Shown here: positions 18,971 through 29,282 of the stretch, piece after piece | Numbering within the stretch: the stretch's first letter is position 1 | How the letters are laid out: the number at the start of each line of letters is the position of its first letter | DNA from: Arthrobacter sp. ZGTC412 | Lineage (GTDB): Bacteria; Actinomycetota; Actinomycetes; Actinomycetales; Micrococcaceae | Assembly (NCBI RefSeq): GCF_002929215.1 | Contig: NZ_PJII01000001.1 | Span: 434,001 to 498,000, forward strand | Direction of reading: 5' to 3' | Length of the DNA stretch: 64,000 nt | Position numbers and translations under genes: made by a program | Notes under the pieces: generated by a model | What the model was told of the DNA's origin: nothing | What the model saw: only the letters and a program-made list of their open reading frames with translations | Database searches by the model: none

Positions 18971-19927
18971 ATGCAAACTCTCCATCCCTTACCGCCGCAA
19001 CTGGCCACCAAACCATTCACAGTCGAAAGAGCACGGAGCGCAGGCTTGAACCGCGGCCGTCTTCGTCGCGCCGATGTAGCTCATGTTGGCCGGGGCCTTT
19101 ACCGTCCCTCCACGTGGGATTTTGATCTAGAGGATGCCGCCCGCGCGTTGTCGGAAGCAACCCCAGGGGCTTGGATATCCCATGTCACAGCAGCACGCTT
19201 GCGGAATTCATGCCTGCCCCCGTGGCTCTCCGACTGCACGGAACTCCATCTCAGCAAGCCCAAGGCCCTTCCCGGGGCACGCAGGAAGGGCATCCGCGGG
19301 CACAGGGTCCTAGTTGGCCCCAACGAGGTGGAGTTCGTCGACGGGATTTGGGTCAGCACCCGCGCACGTACTTGGCTGGACATGGCGAGACTGCTGCCGC
19401 TGCACCATTTGGTAGCCATGGGTGACGAACTGATCAGGTCGCCCCGGCCAGACTTGGAAGGCAGGGAGCACCCGCACTCGAGCGTGGACAGCCTGCGCGC
19501 CATGATCGCCCGGCACCCAAACCTTCAAGGTGTCGTCCGTGCCAGGCAAGCGCTGGAGCTGATGCGCGTGGGTGCGGACTCCGTTCCCGAAACCTTCCTC
19601 CGCCTGGCCATGCTGGACGCCGGTCTTCCCGAGCCGGAACTTCAGCTAAGCCTCCGCCCTGGTGACGCTCGCTCGCCCTCGGCGGATCTCGGCTTCCGCC
19701 TGCGGAGGGTCGCCATTCAGTACGACGGCGGGCATCACCTTCAGGAACCACAGCAACTAAGCGATCGGCGCAGAGACAAAGCGTTCGAAGCGGCGGGATG
19801 GTCCGTCATCATCCTAGACAAGGCGGATCGGGACGACGATTTCGCGACTGCCGTCAGAAGAATCAAACGAGCCCTCAGGAGCTCTGCCGTGAATCCTGCT
19901 GCTGCGTCAGGTTTCGCGACAGCCTAA
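18971..19927 (+). CDS. DUF559/Vsr-like endonuclease-fold protein
   Basis: A 318-residue protein. The first ~45 residues resemble the winged-helix segment of AbiEi-type antitoxins (FTVERARSAGLNRGRLRRAD followed by VGRGLYRP). The C-terminal ~90 residues have the DUF559/very-short-patch-repair-like nuclease layout: Asp239 in SADLGF, then IQYDGGHH, DRRRDKAFEAAGW and VIILDK. The second acidic residue of the usual EYDG motif is Gln250 here, so nuclease activity may be lost. Role unknown; such genes are common accessory genes in actinobacteria. It is flanked by two 32-bp tandem arrays. No clear ribosome site precedes the ATG. Confidence 0.72.
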   Translation: MQTLHPLPPQLATKPFTVERARSAGLNRGRLRRADVAHVGRGLYRPSTWDFDLEDAARALSEATPGAWISHVTAARLRNSCLPPWLSDCTELHLSKPKALPGARRKGIRGHRVLVGPNEVEFVDGIWVSTRARTWLDMARLLPLHHLVAMGDELIRSPRPDLEGREHPHSSVDSLRAMIARHPNLQGVVRARQALELMRVGADSVPETFLRLAMLDAGLPEPELQLSLRPGDARSPSADLGFRLRRVAIQYDGGHHLQEPQQLSDRRRDKAFEAAGWSVIILDKADRDDDFATAVRRIKRALRSSAVNPAAASGFATA

Positions 19928-19977
19928 GTTACCGGCGAGGTTTCCGGAACTGCGGCAAGTCGAAACACATAAGGCTC

Positions 19978-20293
19978 GTCCCCGATACGGGTGACGCCGC
20001 CCACACCGATGCGGCACACGCCGTCGTACGGATGCGGAAGTGGCCGGACGCTAACAGCGACGCGCGCGACGCCCTGGAGCGCCACATCGCGGTGATGGAC
20101 GGGCGGGCAATAGCCTTCCTCTGGAACTTCTCGATCAACACAGCCGCGAGGTGGTCACCCGATCACAGATCTTGACCCTGAACTGACTACGGCGGAGAAC
20201 GACGCGGATCACTTGCATTCCCAACTGATGCTCAAGTTGCTCGCCTTGGCCCAAGCCAGCCATGCCATCCGCCGGCTTAACTGCGCGGACTGA
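19978..20293 (+). pseudogene. Decayed coding segment spread over three frames
   Basis: Three adjoining stretches in different plus-strand frames read like protein with G/C-rich third positions. They are PDTGDAAHTDAAHAVVR onward (19978 to a stop at 20173), LELLDQHSREVVTRSQILTL (from 20121, stop at 20184) and ITDLDPELTTAENDADHLHS onward (20162 to a stop at 20291). Two single-base indels would join them into one protein of about 100 residues. The parent family is not recognised. The most likely reading is a small gene killed by frameshifts; a genuine short gene in only one frame is the alternative. Confidence 0.4.
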
Positions 20294-20342
20294 CCGTTGA
20301 ACGCCGAACGCTTCCCCGTCTGAAACGGAGAAGCGTTCGGGG

Positions 20343-20470
20343 AAACCCGGCCGCACGTGAGCGCACGTCGTCAGAAACCCGGCCACAAGTGAGCACGCGT
20401 CGTCAGAAACCCGGCCACACGTGAGCGCGCGTCGTCAGAAACCCGTCCACAAGTGAGCGCGCGTCCGAAG
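20343..20470 (-). repeat. Four tandem 32-bp repeats after ino1
   Basis: Four units of exactly 32 bp begin at 20343, 20375, 20407 and 20439; the last is degenerate at its end. Read on the minus strand (the sense strand of ino1) each contains GCTCACTTGTGGCCGGGTTT or a close variant. This shares GCTCACTT, GGCCGG and the period of 32 with the array at 18704-18895, which is in the plus sense. The array begins four bases after the ino1 stop. Confidence 0.94.
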
Positions 20471-20474
20471 GTGG

Positions 20475-21560
20475 TTAGCGGTCGAGGTCTCCGCGGATGA
20501 AGGCTTCGACCTTTTCGCGGGCGAGGTCGTCGTTGAACTGCTCCGGCGGGGACTTCATGAAGTAGCTGGAGGCGGAGATCAGCGGGCCGCCGATGCCGCG
20601 GTCCAGGCCAATCTTCGCGGCGCGGATGGCGTCGATGATTACGCCGGCGGAGTTGGGCGAATCCCAGACTTCCAGCTTGTATTCGAGCGAAACGGGAGCG
20701 TCGCCGAAGTTGCGGCCTTCGAGGCGGACGAACGCCCACTTGCGGTCGTCAAGCCACTGGACGTAGTCGGACGGGCCGATGTGCACGTCCTTTGCGGCCA
20801 ACTCGGCTTCCACGTTGGAGGTAACAGCCTGGGTCTTGGAAATCTTCTTGGACTCCAGGCGGTCGCGCTCCAGCATGTTCTTGAAGTCCATGTTGCCGCC
20901 AACGTTCAGCTGGTAGGTGCGGTCCAGCGTGACGCCGCGGTCTTCGAAGAGCTTGGCCATAACACGGTGCGTAATGGTGGCACCGATCTGGCTCTTGATG
21001 TCGTCGCCAACAATCGGCACGCCGGCGGCGGTGAACTTGTCCGCCCATTCCTTGGTTCCGGCGATGAACACGGGCAGGGCGTTCACGAAGCCCACGCCGG
21101 CGTCAATGGCGCACTGCGCGTAGAACTCGGCAGCGGCTTGAGACCCGACCGGCAGGTAGCAGACCATCACGTCAACGGCAGCGTCCTTGAGTGCCTGGAC
21201 AACGTCTACCGGCTCTTCGGTGGACTGCTCGATGGTCTCAAGGTAGTACTTGCCCAGCCCGTCCAGGGTGTGGCCGCGCTGGACGGTAACGCCGGTGGGC
21301 GGCACCTCAGCGATCTTGATGGTGTTGTTTTCGCTCGCCAGGATCGCATCGGCAAGGTCAACGCCGACCTTTTTGCCGTCAACGTCAAACGCAGCAACGA
21401 ACTGAACGTCACCCACGTGGTACTGGCCAAACTCAACGTGCATCAGGCCCGGAATCGTGGCCTTGGGATCAGCGTCCTTGTAGTACTGGACCCCCTGGAC
21501 CAGCGAAGCGGCACAGTTTCCTACGCCGACGATTGCAACACGAATGGGATGTGAAGACAC
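20475..21560 (-). CDS. ino1: Myo-inositol-1-phosphate synthase
   Basis: A 361-residue NAD-dependent enzyme that converts glucose 6-phosphate to inositol 3-phosphate, the precursor of mycothiol and phosphatidylinositol. It starts with the NAD site [17 protein letters not shown] and has the conserved segments [34 protein letters not shown] and [13 protein letters not shown]. The length fits the short prokaryotic type. The GTG start has AAAGGAG upstream. It is convergent with fhs/mshA; mshA consumes its product. Confidence 0.96.
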   Translation of the reverse strand: MSSHPIRVAIVGVGNCAASLVQGVQYYKDADPKATIPGLMHVEFGQYHVGDVQFVAAFDVDGKKVGVDLADAILASENNTIKIAEVPPTGVTVQRGHTLDGLGKYYLETIEQSTEEPVDVVQALKDAAVDVMVCYLPVGSQAAAEFYAQCAIDAGVGFVNALPVFIAGTKEWADKFTAAGVPIVGDDIKSQIGATITHRVMAKLFEDRGVTLDRTYQLNVGGNMDFKNMLERDRLESKKISKTQAVTSNVEAELAAKDVHIGPSDYVQWLDDRKWAFVRLEGRNFGDAPVSLEYKLEVWDSPNSAGVIIDAIRAAKIGLDRGIGGPLISASSYFMKSPPEQFNDDLAREKVEAFIRGDLDR

Positions 21561-21670
21561 GAAACTCCTTTGAGGACAAACGTCAGCCGGCCGGGTTCCG
21601 CTGTGAGGAAAGTACGACGGCGGCCGGCAGGCTCGGCGCCGCGCGGCGCCTTTTCATAGTACCCAACACA

Positions 21671-21700
21671 GTGGGACGGAGGCTTGTTCCCCCGTCCCAC
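21671..21700 (-). terminator. Hairpin after the aldo/keto reductase
   Basis: Nine-base arms GTGGGACGG (21671-21679) and CCGTCCCAC (21692-21700) with a 12-base loop, 22 bases past the reductase stop. On the minus strand it is followed by TGTGTTGG, a weak U-rich tail. It probably separates this gene from ino1. Confidence 0.55.
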
Positions 21701-21722
21701 CTTTTGGATGACAAGGTGGAGA

Positions 21723-22763
21723 TCAGACCGGCTGTTTCCAGAGGTTGATGTCCGATTCCACCGCGAATTCATCGATGGCGTCCAACTCGTCCGCAGTGAA
21801 TTCGAGGTTGTTGACGGCAGCCAGGGAGTCCTCCAGCTGGCGGACGCTGGACGCACCAATCAATGCCGAGGTCACAGGCGAGCCCTTCGGCTGGTCCCGC
21901 AGGATCCATGCGATGGCCATCTGTGCCAACGACTGCCCGCGGCCCTCGGCAATATCATGCAGTCCGCGGATCCGGTCCAGCTTCTCGTCGGTAATGGCAT
22001 CCTCGGACAGGAACCGGGCCTTGGCGGCACGGGAGTCCGCCGGAATGCCCTTGAGGTAGCGGTCGGTGAGCATGCCCTGGGCCAGCGGCGAGAAGGCGAT
22101 GGAGCCGGCCCCGACCTGGTCGAGTGCCTCGTACAGGTTGGGGCTGCCGTTCTCGGTCCAGCGGTTGAGCATGGAGTAGCTGGGCTGATGGATCAGCAGC
22201 GGCGTCCCGAGTTCCTTCAGGATGCGGGCCGCCTCGATGGTCTGCTCGGGGGTGTAGGAGGAGATGCCTGCGTACAGCGCTTTGCCCGATCGCACGGCAT
22301 AATCCAGGGCGCCCATGGTCTCTTCAAGCGGAGTCTCGGGGTCCGGCCGGTGGCTGTAGAAGATGTCCACGTAATCCAGGCCCATCCGTTGCAGCGACTG
22401 GTCCAGGCTGGAGATCAAGTACTTGCGGGAGCCCCACTCACCGTAGGGGCCGGGCCACATGTAGTAGCCGGCCTTGGTGGAGATGACCAGTTCGTCACGG
22501 TACGGCTTGAAGTCGTCCTTCAGGTGCCGGCCGAAGTTGGTCTCGGCGGAACCGTCCGGCGGGCCGTAGTTGTTGGCGAGGTCGAAGTGGTTGACGCCCA
22601 GGTCGAAGGCGCGGCGCAGAATGGCGCGCTGCTCGTCAAAGCGCTTGTCATCGCCAAAGTTGTGCCAGAGGCCGAGCGAGATGGCCGGGAGTTTCAGGCC
22701 GCTGCGGCCGACGCGGCGGTAGGGCATGGATTCGTAGCGGTCTTCCGCCGCGGAATAAGTCAT
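21723..22763 (-). CDS. Aldo/keto reductase, YghZ-like
   Basis: A 346-residue NADPH-dependent aldo/keto reductase. It reads YRRVGRSGLKLPAISLGLWH at the start, with catalytic-type residues in HFDLANNYGPPDGSAE (Asp/Tyr) and the Lys in ELVISTKAGY; the TIM-barrel end has the cofactor phosphate site ALIGASSVRQLEDS. Length and the insert YYMWPGPYGEWGSRK match the glyceraldehyde-3-phosphate reductase subfamily. The ATG at 22763 is favoured over longer readings by length and by CAGGAT seven bases upstream. Confidence 0.9.
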   Translation of the reverse strand: MTYSAAEDRYESMPYRRVGRSGLKLPAISLGLWHNFGDDKRFDEQRAILRRAFDLGVNHFDLANNYGPPDGSAETNFGRHLKDDFKPYRDELVISTKAGYYMWPGPYGEWGSRKYLISSLDQSLQRMGLDYVDIFYSHRPDPETPLEETMGALDYAVRSGKALYAGISSYTPEQTIEAARILKELGTPLLIHQPSYSMLNRWTENGSPNLYEALDQVGAGSIAFSPLAQGMLTDRYLKGIPADSRAAKARFLSEDAITDEKLDRIRGLHDIAEGRGQSLAQMAIAWILRDQPKGSPVTSALIGASSVRQLEDSLAAVNNLEFTADELDAIDEFAVESDINLWKQPV

Positions 22764-22776
22764 ACGTTCCATCCTG
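22764..22776 (-). promoter_or_regulatory. Leaderless-type -10 for the aldo/keto reductase
   Basis: Minus-strand CAGGAT (22771-22776), seven bases, ATG at 22763. The first base deviates from TAGGAT. No Shine-Dalgarno is seen. Confidence 0.45.
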
Positions 22777-22867
22777 CCAGTTGTGACCGGCACAACAGCC
22801 CACGGCAGAAAAGTTACGCCGCGGGCTGACATCATCAACCCGCGGCGCAACGTCGCCTCAACAGTAA

Positions 22868-24637
22868 CTAGGACTTCAGGATCGCGGCGCTCCACGGAGC
22901 CAGGGCCAGGGCGTCGCCTTCAAGGGCGCTACCCTCATCTGTTGCCAGCAGGACGGACCCGGACACGTCGTCCAGACGGACCTTGGCGTCCGAGAAGTTG
23001 AGCAGTACCTCAACACTGCCGCGCCGGAAACGCAGCCAGCCCTCGTCGTCGTCGAACTTCACGTCCGTCTCCCCGAAGCCAAGCCCGGCAAGCTCGGCGT
23101 GCTCCCTGCGAAGCGCGGTCAGGGAGCGGTACAGCTCCAGCAGCCGGGCGTGGTCGCCGCCGGCGGCTTCGTCCCAGTTCAGCTTGGACCGGTGGAAGGT
23201 TTCGGGGTCCTGGGGATCGGGCACGACGGCGGGATCCCATCCCATGCGCTCGAACTCCTTGATCCGGCCCTCCGCAGTGGCCTTGCCCAGCTCGGGTTCG
23301 GGATGCGAGGTGAAGAACTGCCAGGGTGTACTCGCTGCAAATTCCTCGCCCATAAACAGCATGGGCGTAAACGGAGACGTCAAAGTGAGCACGGCCGCCA
23401 CAGCCAACTGCCCGTAGGACAGCGACTGCGAGAGTCGGTCCCCTGTGGCGCGGTTGCCGATCTGGTCGTGGTTCTGGTTGCACACCACCAGGGCGGCAGG
23501 GTGAACCAGGGAGCTGTTGATTGGCCGGCCGTGGTGCCGCCCGCGGAAGCTGGAGTAGCTGCCGTCGTGCAGAAAGCCGTCCTTCAGGACCTTTGCCAGG
23601 ACCGCCAGGGACTGGAAGTCCTCGTAGTACCCGGTGGTTTCGCCGCTGACGCTCACGTGCACCGTGTGGTGGAAGTCGTCGCTCCACTGCCCGGCCAGCC
23701 CATAGCCATTGGCGTCCCGCGGGTAGATTAGGCGCGGGTTGTTCAGGTCCGACTCAGCGATCAGCGTTTTTGGCAGCCCGGTTTCAGCCGAAACGGCATC
23801 ACCCAGGGCGCCGAACTCCTCCAGGATGTGCACGGCCCGCTCGTCGCGCAGCGCGTGCACGGCATCGAGCCGCAGACCGTCCACGTGGTAGTCCCGGAGC
23901 CACAAGGCGAGGTTGTCCAAGATGTACTCGCGCACTACGTCCGAACCAGGCCCGTCCAGGTTCACCGAGTCGCCCCAGGTGTTGGCGTCCCCCTGCTTCA
24001 GGTACGGACCGAACTTGGGCAAGTAGTTGCCGCTCGGCCCGAGGTGGTTGTACACCACGTCCTGGATGACGCCCAGGCCGGCAGCGTGGGCCGCGTCCAC
24101 AAAGCGCTGGTAGGCGGCAGGCCCGCCGTAGCCTTCGTGGACGGCGTACCACTGCACGCCGTCGTAGCCCCAGTTGTGAGTGCCGTTGAAGCCATTGACC
24201 GGCAGCAGCTCCACGAAGTCGACGCCCAGGTCCACCAGGTAGTCCAGCTTCCCGGCAGCAGCATGCAGCGTCCCCTCGGGAGTAAAGGTCCCCACATGGA
24301 GTTCGTAAATAACCGAACCCTGCAGTTCCTTGCCCTGCCAGCCGCCGTCCCGCCAGGAGTAGGCGGCGGGGTCAAAGGTCCGGGAGAGCTTATGGACGCC
24401 GTCGGGCAGGCGGCGCGACCGCGGATCGGGCACGGGCTGGCCGTCCCCATCCAGCAGGTAGCCGTAGTCCACGTCACCGTCAGCCGGAGCGTCCGGGGCG
24501 GTCCACCACCCCTCCGAGCCGGGCGCCGTCTCCTTCTTCAGCATCGGGTACTGCCGGCCGTCCGCCTGCAGGATCATTGAGTGTGCGTCCGGGGCCCAGA
24601 CGTCGAAACGCTCGGGCCCACTGTGTACGAGGGTCAT
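22868..24637 (-). CDS. treZ: Malto-oligosyltrehalose trehalohydrolase TreZ
   Basis: A 589-residue GH13 enzyme that releases trehalose from maltooligosyl-trehalose made by TreY. An N-terminal CBM48-like domain ([17 protein letters not shown]) precedes the barrel. The catalytic Asp is in [13 protein letters not shown] and the acid Glu in [11 protein letters not shown], with [13 protein letters not shown] at the third conserved site. The start overlaps the treY stop by four bases (ATGA). It is the last gene of glgX-treY-treZ. Confidence 0.95.
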   Translation of the reverse strand: MTLVHSGPERFDVWAPDAHSMILQADGRQYPMLKKETAPGSEGWWTAPDAPADGDVDYGYLLDGDGQPVPDPRSRRLPDGVHKLSRTFDPAAYSWRDGGWQGKELQGSVIYELHVGTFTPEGTLHAAAGKLDYLVDLGVDFVELLPVNGFNGTHNWGYDGVQWYAVHEGYGGPAAYQRFVDAAHAAGLGVIQDVVYNHLGPSGNYLPKFGPYLKQGDANTWGDSVNLDGPGSDVVREYILDNLALWLRDYHVDGLRLDAVHALRDERAVHILEEFGALGDAVSAETGLPKTLIAESDLNNPRLIYPRDANGYGLAGQWSDDFHHTVHVSVSGETTGYYEDFQSLAVLAKVLKDGFLHDGSYSSFRGRHHGRPINSSLVHPAALVVCNQNHDQIGNRATGDRLSQSLSYGQLAVAAVLTLTSPFTPMLFMGEEFAASTPWQFFTSHPEPELGKATAEGRIKEFERMGWDPAVVPDPQDPETFHRSKLNWDEAAGGDHARLLELYRSLTALRREHAELAGLGFGETDVKFDDDEGWLRFRRGSVEVLLNFSDAKVRLDDVSGSVLLATDEGSALEGDALALAPWSAAILKS

Positions 24638-26961
24638 GCCTTTTCTCCATCCACCGGTACGAGCAAAGCCACGGGGTAGGTACCCAGCACCTCGCCCACC
24701 AAAACTGCGCCCGGCCCGTATCCGGCACCGGTCAGCTCGTCACGCACCGCGACGGGGAGTTCGACGGCGGTGTCCCGCCACCCGCCGTCGGCCGCCAGTC
24801 CTGCGGGGAGCCGGGTGGCCAGCGTCAGGGCTCCGGGGGCACCGTCAGCACCGCGGTGGAAGGCGAGCAGGTGATCAGCGGCCGCGCCTGTTGCTGTCAC
24901 CGGGCTGTAGCCCTGGAACAGTTCGGGTCGGTCGCGGCGGAGCCGTAGCGCACGGGAAGTAACCAGAAGCTTGCTGGTTTCGGTACCCGCCTCCGGCAAG
25001 GTGCCGGCGTCGAGCTTTGCCAGCTCCTCCTGGCGGACCGCGAAGTCCACCGGCCGCCGGTTGTCCGGATCGGTCAGGGACCGTTCCCAGAACTCACTGC
25101 CCTGGTACACATCCGGAACGCCGGGCATGGTCAGCTGGACCAGCTTGGCAGATACGGAGTTGGACGCGGCGCAGGAATCGATCCGTGCCACGAAGTCCTC
25201 CACCACCTGGGTGACCCGGCTGTCATCGAACGCGGCGTCAACTGCCGCCTTGACGTGCGACTCGAACTCCTCGTCCGGGTCCGTCCACTTGGTGGAGTTG
25301 CCGGCTTCCCGGGCCGCTTTCTCCGCGTAGCCCTGGAGCCGCTCCCGGCTCGCAGGCCAGGCGCCGACGATGGCCTGCCACAGCAGGTTCTCGTACGGAC
25401 CGTCCGGAATCGGGGCCAGCTCGCGGAGGCTGTTCAGCGTGGCAGTCCACTCCTGCGGCAGTTCCGCTATCACCGAGATCCGGGCCCGGGCATCCTCGCT
25501 GCGCTTGGTGTCGTGCGTGGACATCGTGGTCATGGAAAGCGGAAGTTCCTGCTGCCGCCGGGCCATCCGGTGGTGGAACTCCTCGAGAGAAACAGAGAAC
25601 TCCGTCGGTTCGGCTCCCACCTCCGTCAGCGTGCCCAGCCGGGTGTAGCGGTAGAACGCCGTGTCCTCCACACCCTTGGCCATCACCATGCCCGAGGTCT
25701 GCTGGAACCGGACCGCGATCGGGTTGGCCGGGTCCAGGAGCAGCGGCAGCAACGTGCCGACGGCGACCTCCAGCTCGGGCCGGTGGGCCGCCGCGGACTC
25801 GGAGGCTTCCTTGAGGATCTCCGCGCCCGTCGGCAGGTAGGAACGGTACACCGGGAAGGCAGCGATGATTTCAGCGATGGCATCGGCAGCCTGTTCCACC
25901 GGAAGCCCGTAGGAGTCCGGAACCAGGCGGGCCAACCGCAGCACCTCGGAGCGGAGGATGCCGTCGGCGATCATCCGCTTGGTGCCCCGGATCATCTCGG
26001 CGTAGTCCGCAGGGGCTGCTGATTCCCGCAGCTTCGCGTCGAGGTCATCGAGCGGCTGCTGGCCGGCAGGGTCCACAAAGACCCGGTCAACATCAGCCAG
26101 GGCGTCGTACCCGGTGGTGCCTTCGGTGGCGAAGTCCTGGGGCAGGACTTCACCCGGCTCCAGGATCTTTTCCACCAGGATGTAGGCACCGCCGCTGAGG
26201 TCCTTCAGCCACCGCAGGTAGCCGGCAGGATCCGCCAGCCCATCAGGGTGGTCCACGCGGAGCCCGTCTACGAGCCCCTCCTTGAACCAGCGGCCTACTT
26301 CGGCATGGGCTTCCTCGAAGACGCCGGGCGTCTCTACCCGGATGCCGGCCAGCGTGGTGACCGCAAAGAAGCGCCGGTAGTTCAGCTCGGCATCGGCGCG
26401 GCGCCAGTCGATCAGCTCGTAGTGCTGGCGGGTGTGGACCTCCTGCGGCGAGTCACCATCGGAATAAGTGCCCTCGGCCAGCGGAAAGCGGTGGTCGTAG
26501 TAGCGGAGTTCGCCTTCCTTGACCTCCAGCTTGTCCAGGTCATCATCCGAGCCAAGCATCGGCAGGCGGATCTTCCCGCCGGCCAGTTCCCACTCGACGT
26601 CGAAGGCTTCGGCGTACGGCGAGCCCTGCCCTTCCTTCAGCAGGGACCACCACCAGGGGTTCTGCGCCGGCGTGGCGACGCCCACGTGGTTGGGCACGAT
26701 GTCCACGAGGACACCCATGCCGTGCTCGCGGGCAGCCTTGGAGAGAGCCAGCAGGCCCTCCGGGCCGCCCCGCTCAGGGTCCACGGCGGAGGGGTCGGTC
26801 ACGTCATAGCCGTGGTCCGAGCCCTGCTCCGCCGTCAGGATGGGAGAGAGGTAGATCCAGTCGACGCCCAGGTCCTTCAGGTAGGGAACCTTTTCGGCAG
26901 CGTCAAACAGGGTGAAGCTGCGGCGGATCTGCAGGCGGTAGGTGGAAGCCGGGACCCTCAC
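24634..26961 (-). CDS. treY: Malto-oligosyltrehalose synthase TreY
   Basis: A 775-residue GH13 enzyme that turns the reducing end of maltodextrins into a trehalose unit. Seen are [16 protein letters not shown] at the start, [19 protein letters not shown], the catalytic-site [14 protein letters not shown], and [15 protein letters not shown]. The start overlaps the glgX stop (ATGA). With GlgX supplying debranched glucan and TreZ cutting, the operon converts glycogen to trehalose. Confidence 0.96.
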   Translation of the reverse strand: MRVPASTYRLQIRRSFTLFDAAEKVPYLKDLGVDWIYLSPILTAEQGSDHGYDVTDPSAVDPERGGPEGLLALSKAAREHGMGVLVDIVPNHVGVATPAQNPWWWSLLKEGQGSPYAEAFDVEWELAGGKIRLPMLGSDDDLDKLEVKEGELRYYDHRFPLAEGTYSDGDSPQEVHTRQHYELIDWRRADAELNYRRFFAVTTLAGIRVETPGVFEEAHAEVGRWFKEGLVDGLRVDHPDGLADPAGYLRWLKDLSGGAYILVEKILEPGEVLPQDFATEGTTGYDALADVDRVFVDPAGQQPLDDLDAKLRESAAPADYAEMIRGTKRMIADGILRSEVLRLARLVPDSYGLPVEQAADAIAEIIAAFPVYRSYLPTGAEILKEASESAAAHRPELEVAVGTLLPLLLDPANPIAVRFQQTSGMVMAKGVEDTAFYRYTRLGTLTEVGAEPTEFSVSLEEFHHRMARRQQELPLSMTTMSTHDTKRSEDARARISVIAELPQEWTATLNSLRELAPIPDGPYENLLWQAIVGAWPASRERLQGYAEKAAREAGNSTKWTDPDEEFESHVKAAVDAAFDDSRVTQVVEDFVARIDSCAASNSVSAKLVQLTMPGVPDVYQGSEFWERSLTDPDNRRPVDFAVRQEELAKLDAGTLPEAGTETSKLLVTSRALRLRRDRPELFQGYSPVTATGAAADHLLAFHRGADGAPGALTLATRLPAGLAADGGWRDTAVELPVAVRDELTGAGYGPGAVLVGEVLGTYPVALLVPVDGEKA

Positions 26962-29213
26962 TTCCCCGTTACCTTCCGCTCCCCGACCTTGGTGGTCTTC
27001 CCCGGTTCAGCCACCATGGGTGTGCTGAGGGATTCGGTCTCGCTGGTGGAGGTCTGCGTCAACGCCGCGAGGGAAGCAGCCACCGAGTGGTCCGGCTCAA
27101 CTTCCTCGATGGTGTGGGCGCGGAGGACAACCAGGGACTTGGCTTCAACGGGCAGATGCCCGCCTGCTGAAACTGGCTCAGTGTCGGCGTTCTGCCCCGC
27201 GGTATCGATGATGACGTCCCAGGCAGGGGCAAATTCGTCGGAAGGGAGCGTGAATTTGACGGTGTCGTCATGGGCATTGAAGTAGAGCAGGAAATTGACG
27301 TCCGTGATCCGCCTGCCCCGGCTGTCCTTGCCCTGGATGCCGTCACCGTTCAGGAACACACCCACGGATCGGCCGAAGCCGCTGTCCCAGGCCTCCGGCT
27401 TCATGTACTCGCCGTCCGGGTCCAGCCATACGATGTCCGGCAGCCGTTCGCCTTCGCCCCGCAGGACCGGCCGCCCGTCGAAGAACCGGCTGCGGCGGAA
27501 AGTGGGGTGCTTGGCACGAAGTGCGTTGACCGCTGCGGTAAATTCGATCAGCGGCTGGTCAATGTTGCTCCAGTCAATCCACGTGATTTCTGAATCCTGG
27601 CAGTAACCGTTGTTGTTGCCCTGCTGGGTGCGGCCAAGCTCGTCACCATGCAGCAGCATCGGCACGCCCTGGGACAGCAACAGTGAGGCGATGAAGTTCC
27701 GCTGCTGCCTGGCGCGGAGGCCAAGGACCTCGGGATCATCCGTGGGGCCCTCGGCCCCACAGTTCCAGGACCGGTTGTGGGATTCTCCGTCGTTGTTGTC
27801 CTCGCCGTTGGCGTCGTTGTGCTTCTCGTTGTAGGACACCAGGTCCGCCAGGGTGAAGCCGTCATGTGCTGTGACGAAGTTGATGGAGGCTACGGGGCGC
27901 CGCCCCGAGTGCTCGTAGAGGTCAGCCGAGCCGGTGATGCGGGAAGCGAATTCACCCAGGGTGGCGGGCTCGCCGCGCCAGAAGTCACGGACCGTGTCGC
28001 GGTACTTGCCGTTCCATTCCGTCCACTGTGGCGGGAAGTTGCCCACCTGGTAGCCGCCGGGGCCAACGTCCCACGGCTCGGCGATGAGCTTGACCTGGGA
28101 GACTACCGGGTCCTGTTGGATGAGTTCGAAGAAGGTGGACAGTTTGTCCACGTCGTAGAACTCGCGGGCCAGGGTGGACGCGAGGTCGAAGCGGAAGCCG
28201 TCCACGTGCATCTCGGTGACCCAGTACCGCAGCGAGTCCATGAGCAGCTGCAAGGAGTGCGGCTGGCGGACGTTCAGCGTGTTTCCGGTGCCGGTGTAGT
28301 CCATGTAGTGCTTTTCGTCGCCCTCCATCAACCGGTAGTAGGAAGCGTTGTCAATCCCCTTGAATGACAGAGTTGGGCCCAGGTGGTTGCCTTCGGCGGT
28401 GTGGTTGTACACCACGTCCAGGATGACTTCGATACCGGCCTTGTGCAGCGAACGGACCATTGCCTTGAAGTCCTGGACCTGCTGGCCGGTGTCGCCGTTG
28501 GAGCTGTAGGTATTCTGCGGCGCGAAAAAGCCAATGGTGTTGTAGCCCCAGTAGTTGTTCAGGCCCTTGTCCTCCAAGGTGCCGTCATTGACGAACTGGT
28601 GCACTGGCATCAGCTCGATGGCGGTTACGCCCAGCTTCTGGAGGTGGGAGATAACGGCGGGGTGGGCAACACCGGCATAGGTTCCACGCTGTTCCTCGGG
28701 GATTTCGGGGTGCAGCTGGGTGAGTCCCTTGACGTGGGCTTCATAAATGACCGACTGGTGGTACGGGACCCTCAGGTTCTGGTCGCCGTCCCAGTCAAAG
28801 AAGGGGTTGATGACGACGCCCATCATCATGTGGCTGGCGGAATCCTCGTTGTTGATGGAGTCCGGCTCGCCCAGGTTGTAGGTAAACAGCGAGGGGTCCC
28901 AGTCGATCTGGCCATGGACGGCCTTAGCGTAGGGGTCCAGCAGGAGCTTGTTGGGGTTAAAGCGGTTGCCGGAAGCAGGATCGTACGGGCCGTGGACCCG
29001 GTAGCCGTACTTCTGGCCGGGCTGAACCTGCGGGATGTAGCAGTGCCAGACGTACCCGTCCACCTCGTCGAGGGTTATGCGGGTTTCCTTGCCGTCCTCG
29101 TCAAAGAGGCAGAGCTCAACTTTTTCGGCACGTTCGCTGAACAGCGCAAAGTTGGTGCCGGTTCCGTTGAACGTGGCGCCAAGGGGATAAGCCGATCCAG
29201 GCCAGACTTCCAT
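26958..29213 (-). CDS. glgX: Glycogen debranching enzyme GlgX
   Basis: A 751-residue GH13 isoamylase-type enzyme that removes alpha-1,6 branches from glycogen. It has an N-terminal CBM48 ([17 protein letters not shown]), the catalytic nucleophile in [14 protein letters not shown], the acid Glu in [16 protein letters not shown] and [17 protein letters not shown]. The ATG at 29213 is chosen because GAGGAG lies upstream. First gene of the trehalose operon. A C-terminal tail rich in Ser, Thr and Lys extends past the usual end. Confidence 0.95.
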   Translation of the reverse strand: MEVWPGSAYPLGATFNGTGTNFALFSERAEKVELCLFDEDGKETRITLDEVDGYVWHCYIPQVQPGQKYGYRVHGPYDPASGNRFNPNKLLLDPYAKAVHGQIDWDPSLFTYNLGEPDSINNEDSASHMMMGVVINPFFDWDGDQNLRVPYHQSVIYEAHVKGLTQLHPEIPEEQRGTYAGVAHPAVISHLQKLGVTAIELMPVHQFVNDGTLEDKGLNNYWGYNTIGFFAPQNTYSSNGDTGQQVQDFKAMVRSLHKAGIEVILDVVYNHTAEGNHLGPTLSFKGIDNASYYRLMEGDEKHYMDYTGTGNTLNVRQPHSLQLLMDSLRYWVTEMHVDGFRFDLASTLAREFYDVDKLSTFFELIQQDPVVSQVKLIAEPWDVGPGGYQVGNFPPQWTEWNGKYRDTVRDFWRGEPATLGEFASRITGSADLYEHSGRRPVASINFVTAHDGFTLADLVSYNEKHNDANGEDNNDGESHNRSWNCGAEGPTDDPEVLGLRARQQRNFIASLLLSQGVPMLLHGDELGRTQQGNNNGYCQDSEITWIDWSNIDQPLIEFTAAVNALRAKHPTFRRSRFFDGRPVLRGEGERLPDIVWLDPDGEYMKPEAWDSGFGRSVGVFLNGDGIQGKDSRGRRITDVNFLLYFNAHDDTVKFTLPSDEFAPAWDVIIDTAGQNADTEPVSAGGHLPVEAKSLVVLRAHTIEEVEPDHSVAASLAALTQTSTSETESLSTPMVAEPGKTTKVGERKVTGK

Positions 29214-29282
29214 AATGCTCCTCATTAATAATTCGACAGCAGAGGCTGGTGGAAGGCTACTGCTGCCGGTGCGAACTAATGC

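Noticed and set aside
19798-20175. A 125-codon plus-strand gene overlapping the end of the DUF559-like gene
   Set aside because: The first 40 residues are out-of-frame sequence of the upstream gene; only the later part has coding bias, and this continues in other frames, so a decayed segment is more likely.
21635-21650. GGCGCC-GCGC-GGCGCC palindrome followed by TTTTC on the plus strand, as a terminator
   Set aside because: No plus-strand gene ends here; on the minus strand, where ino1 starts, the T run precedes the stem.
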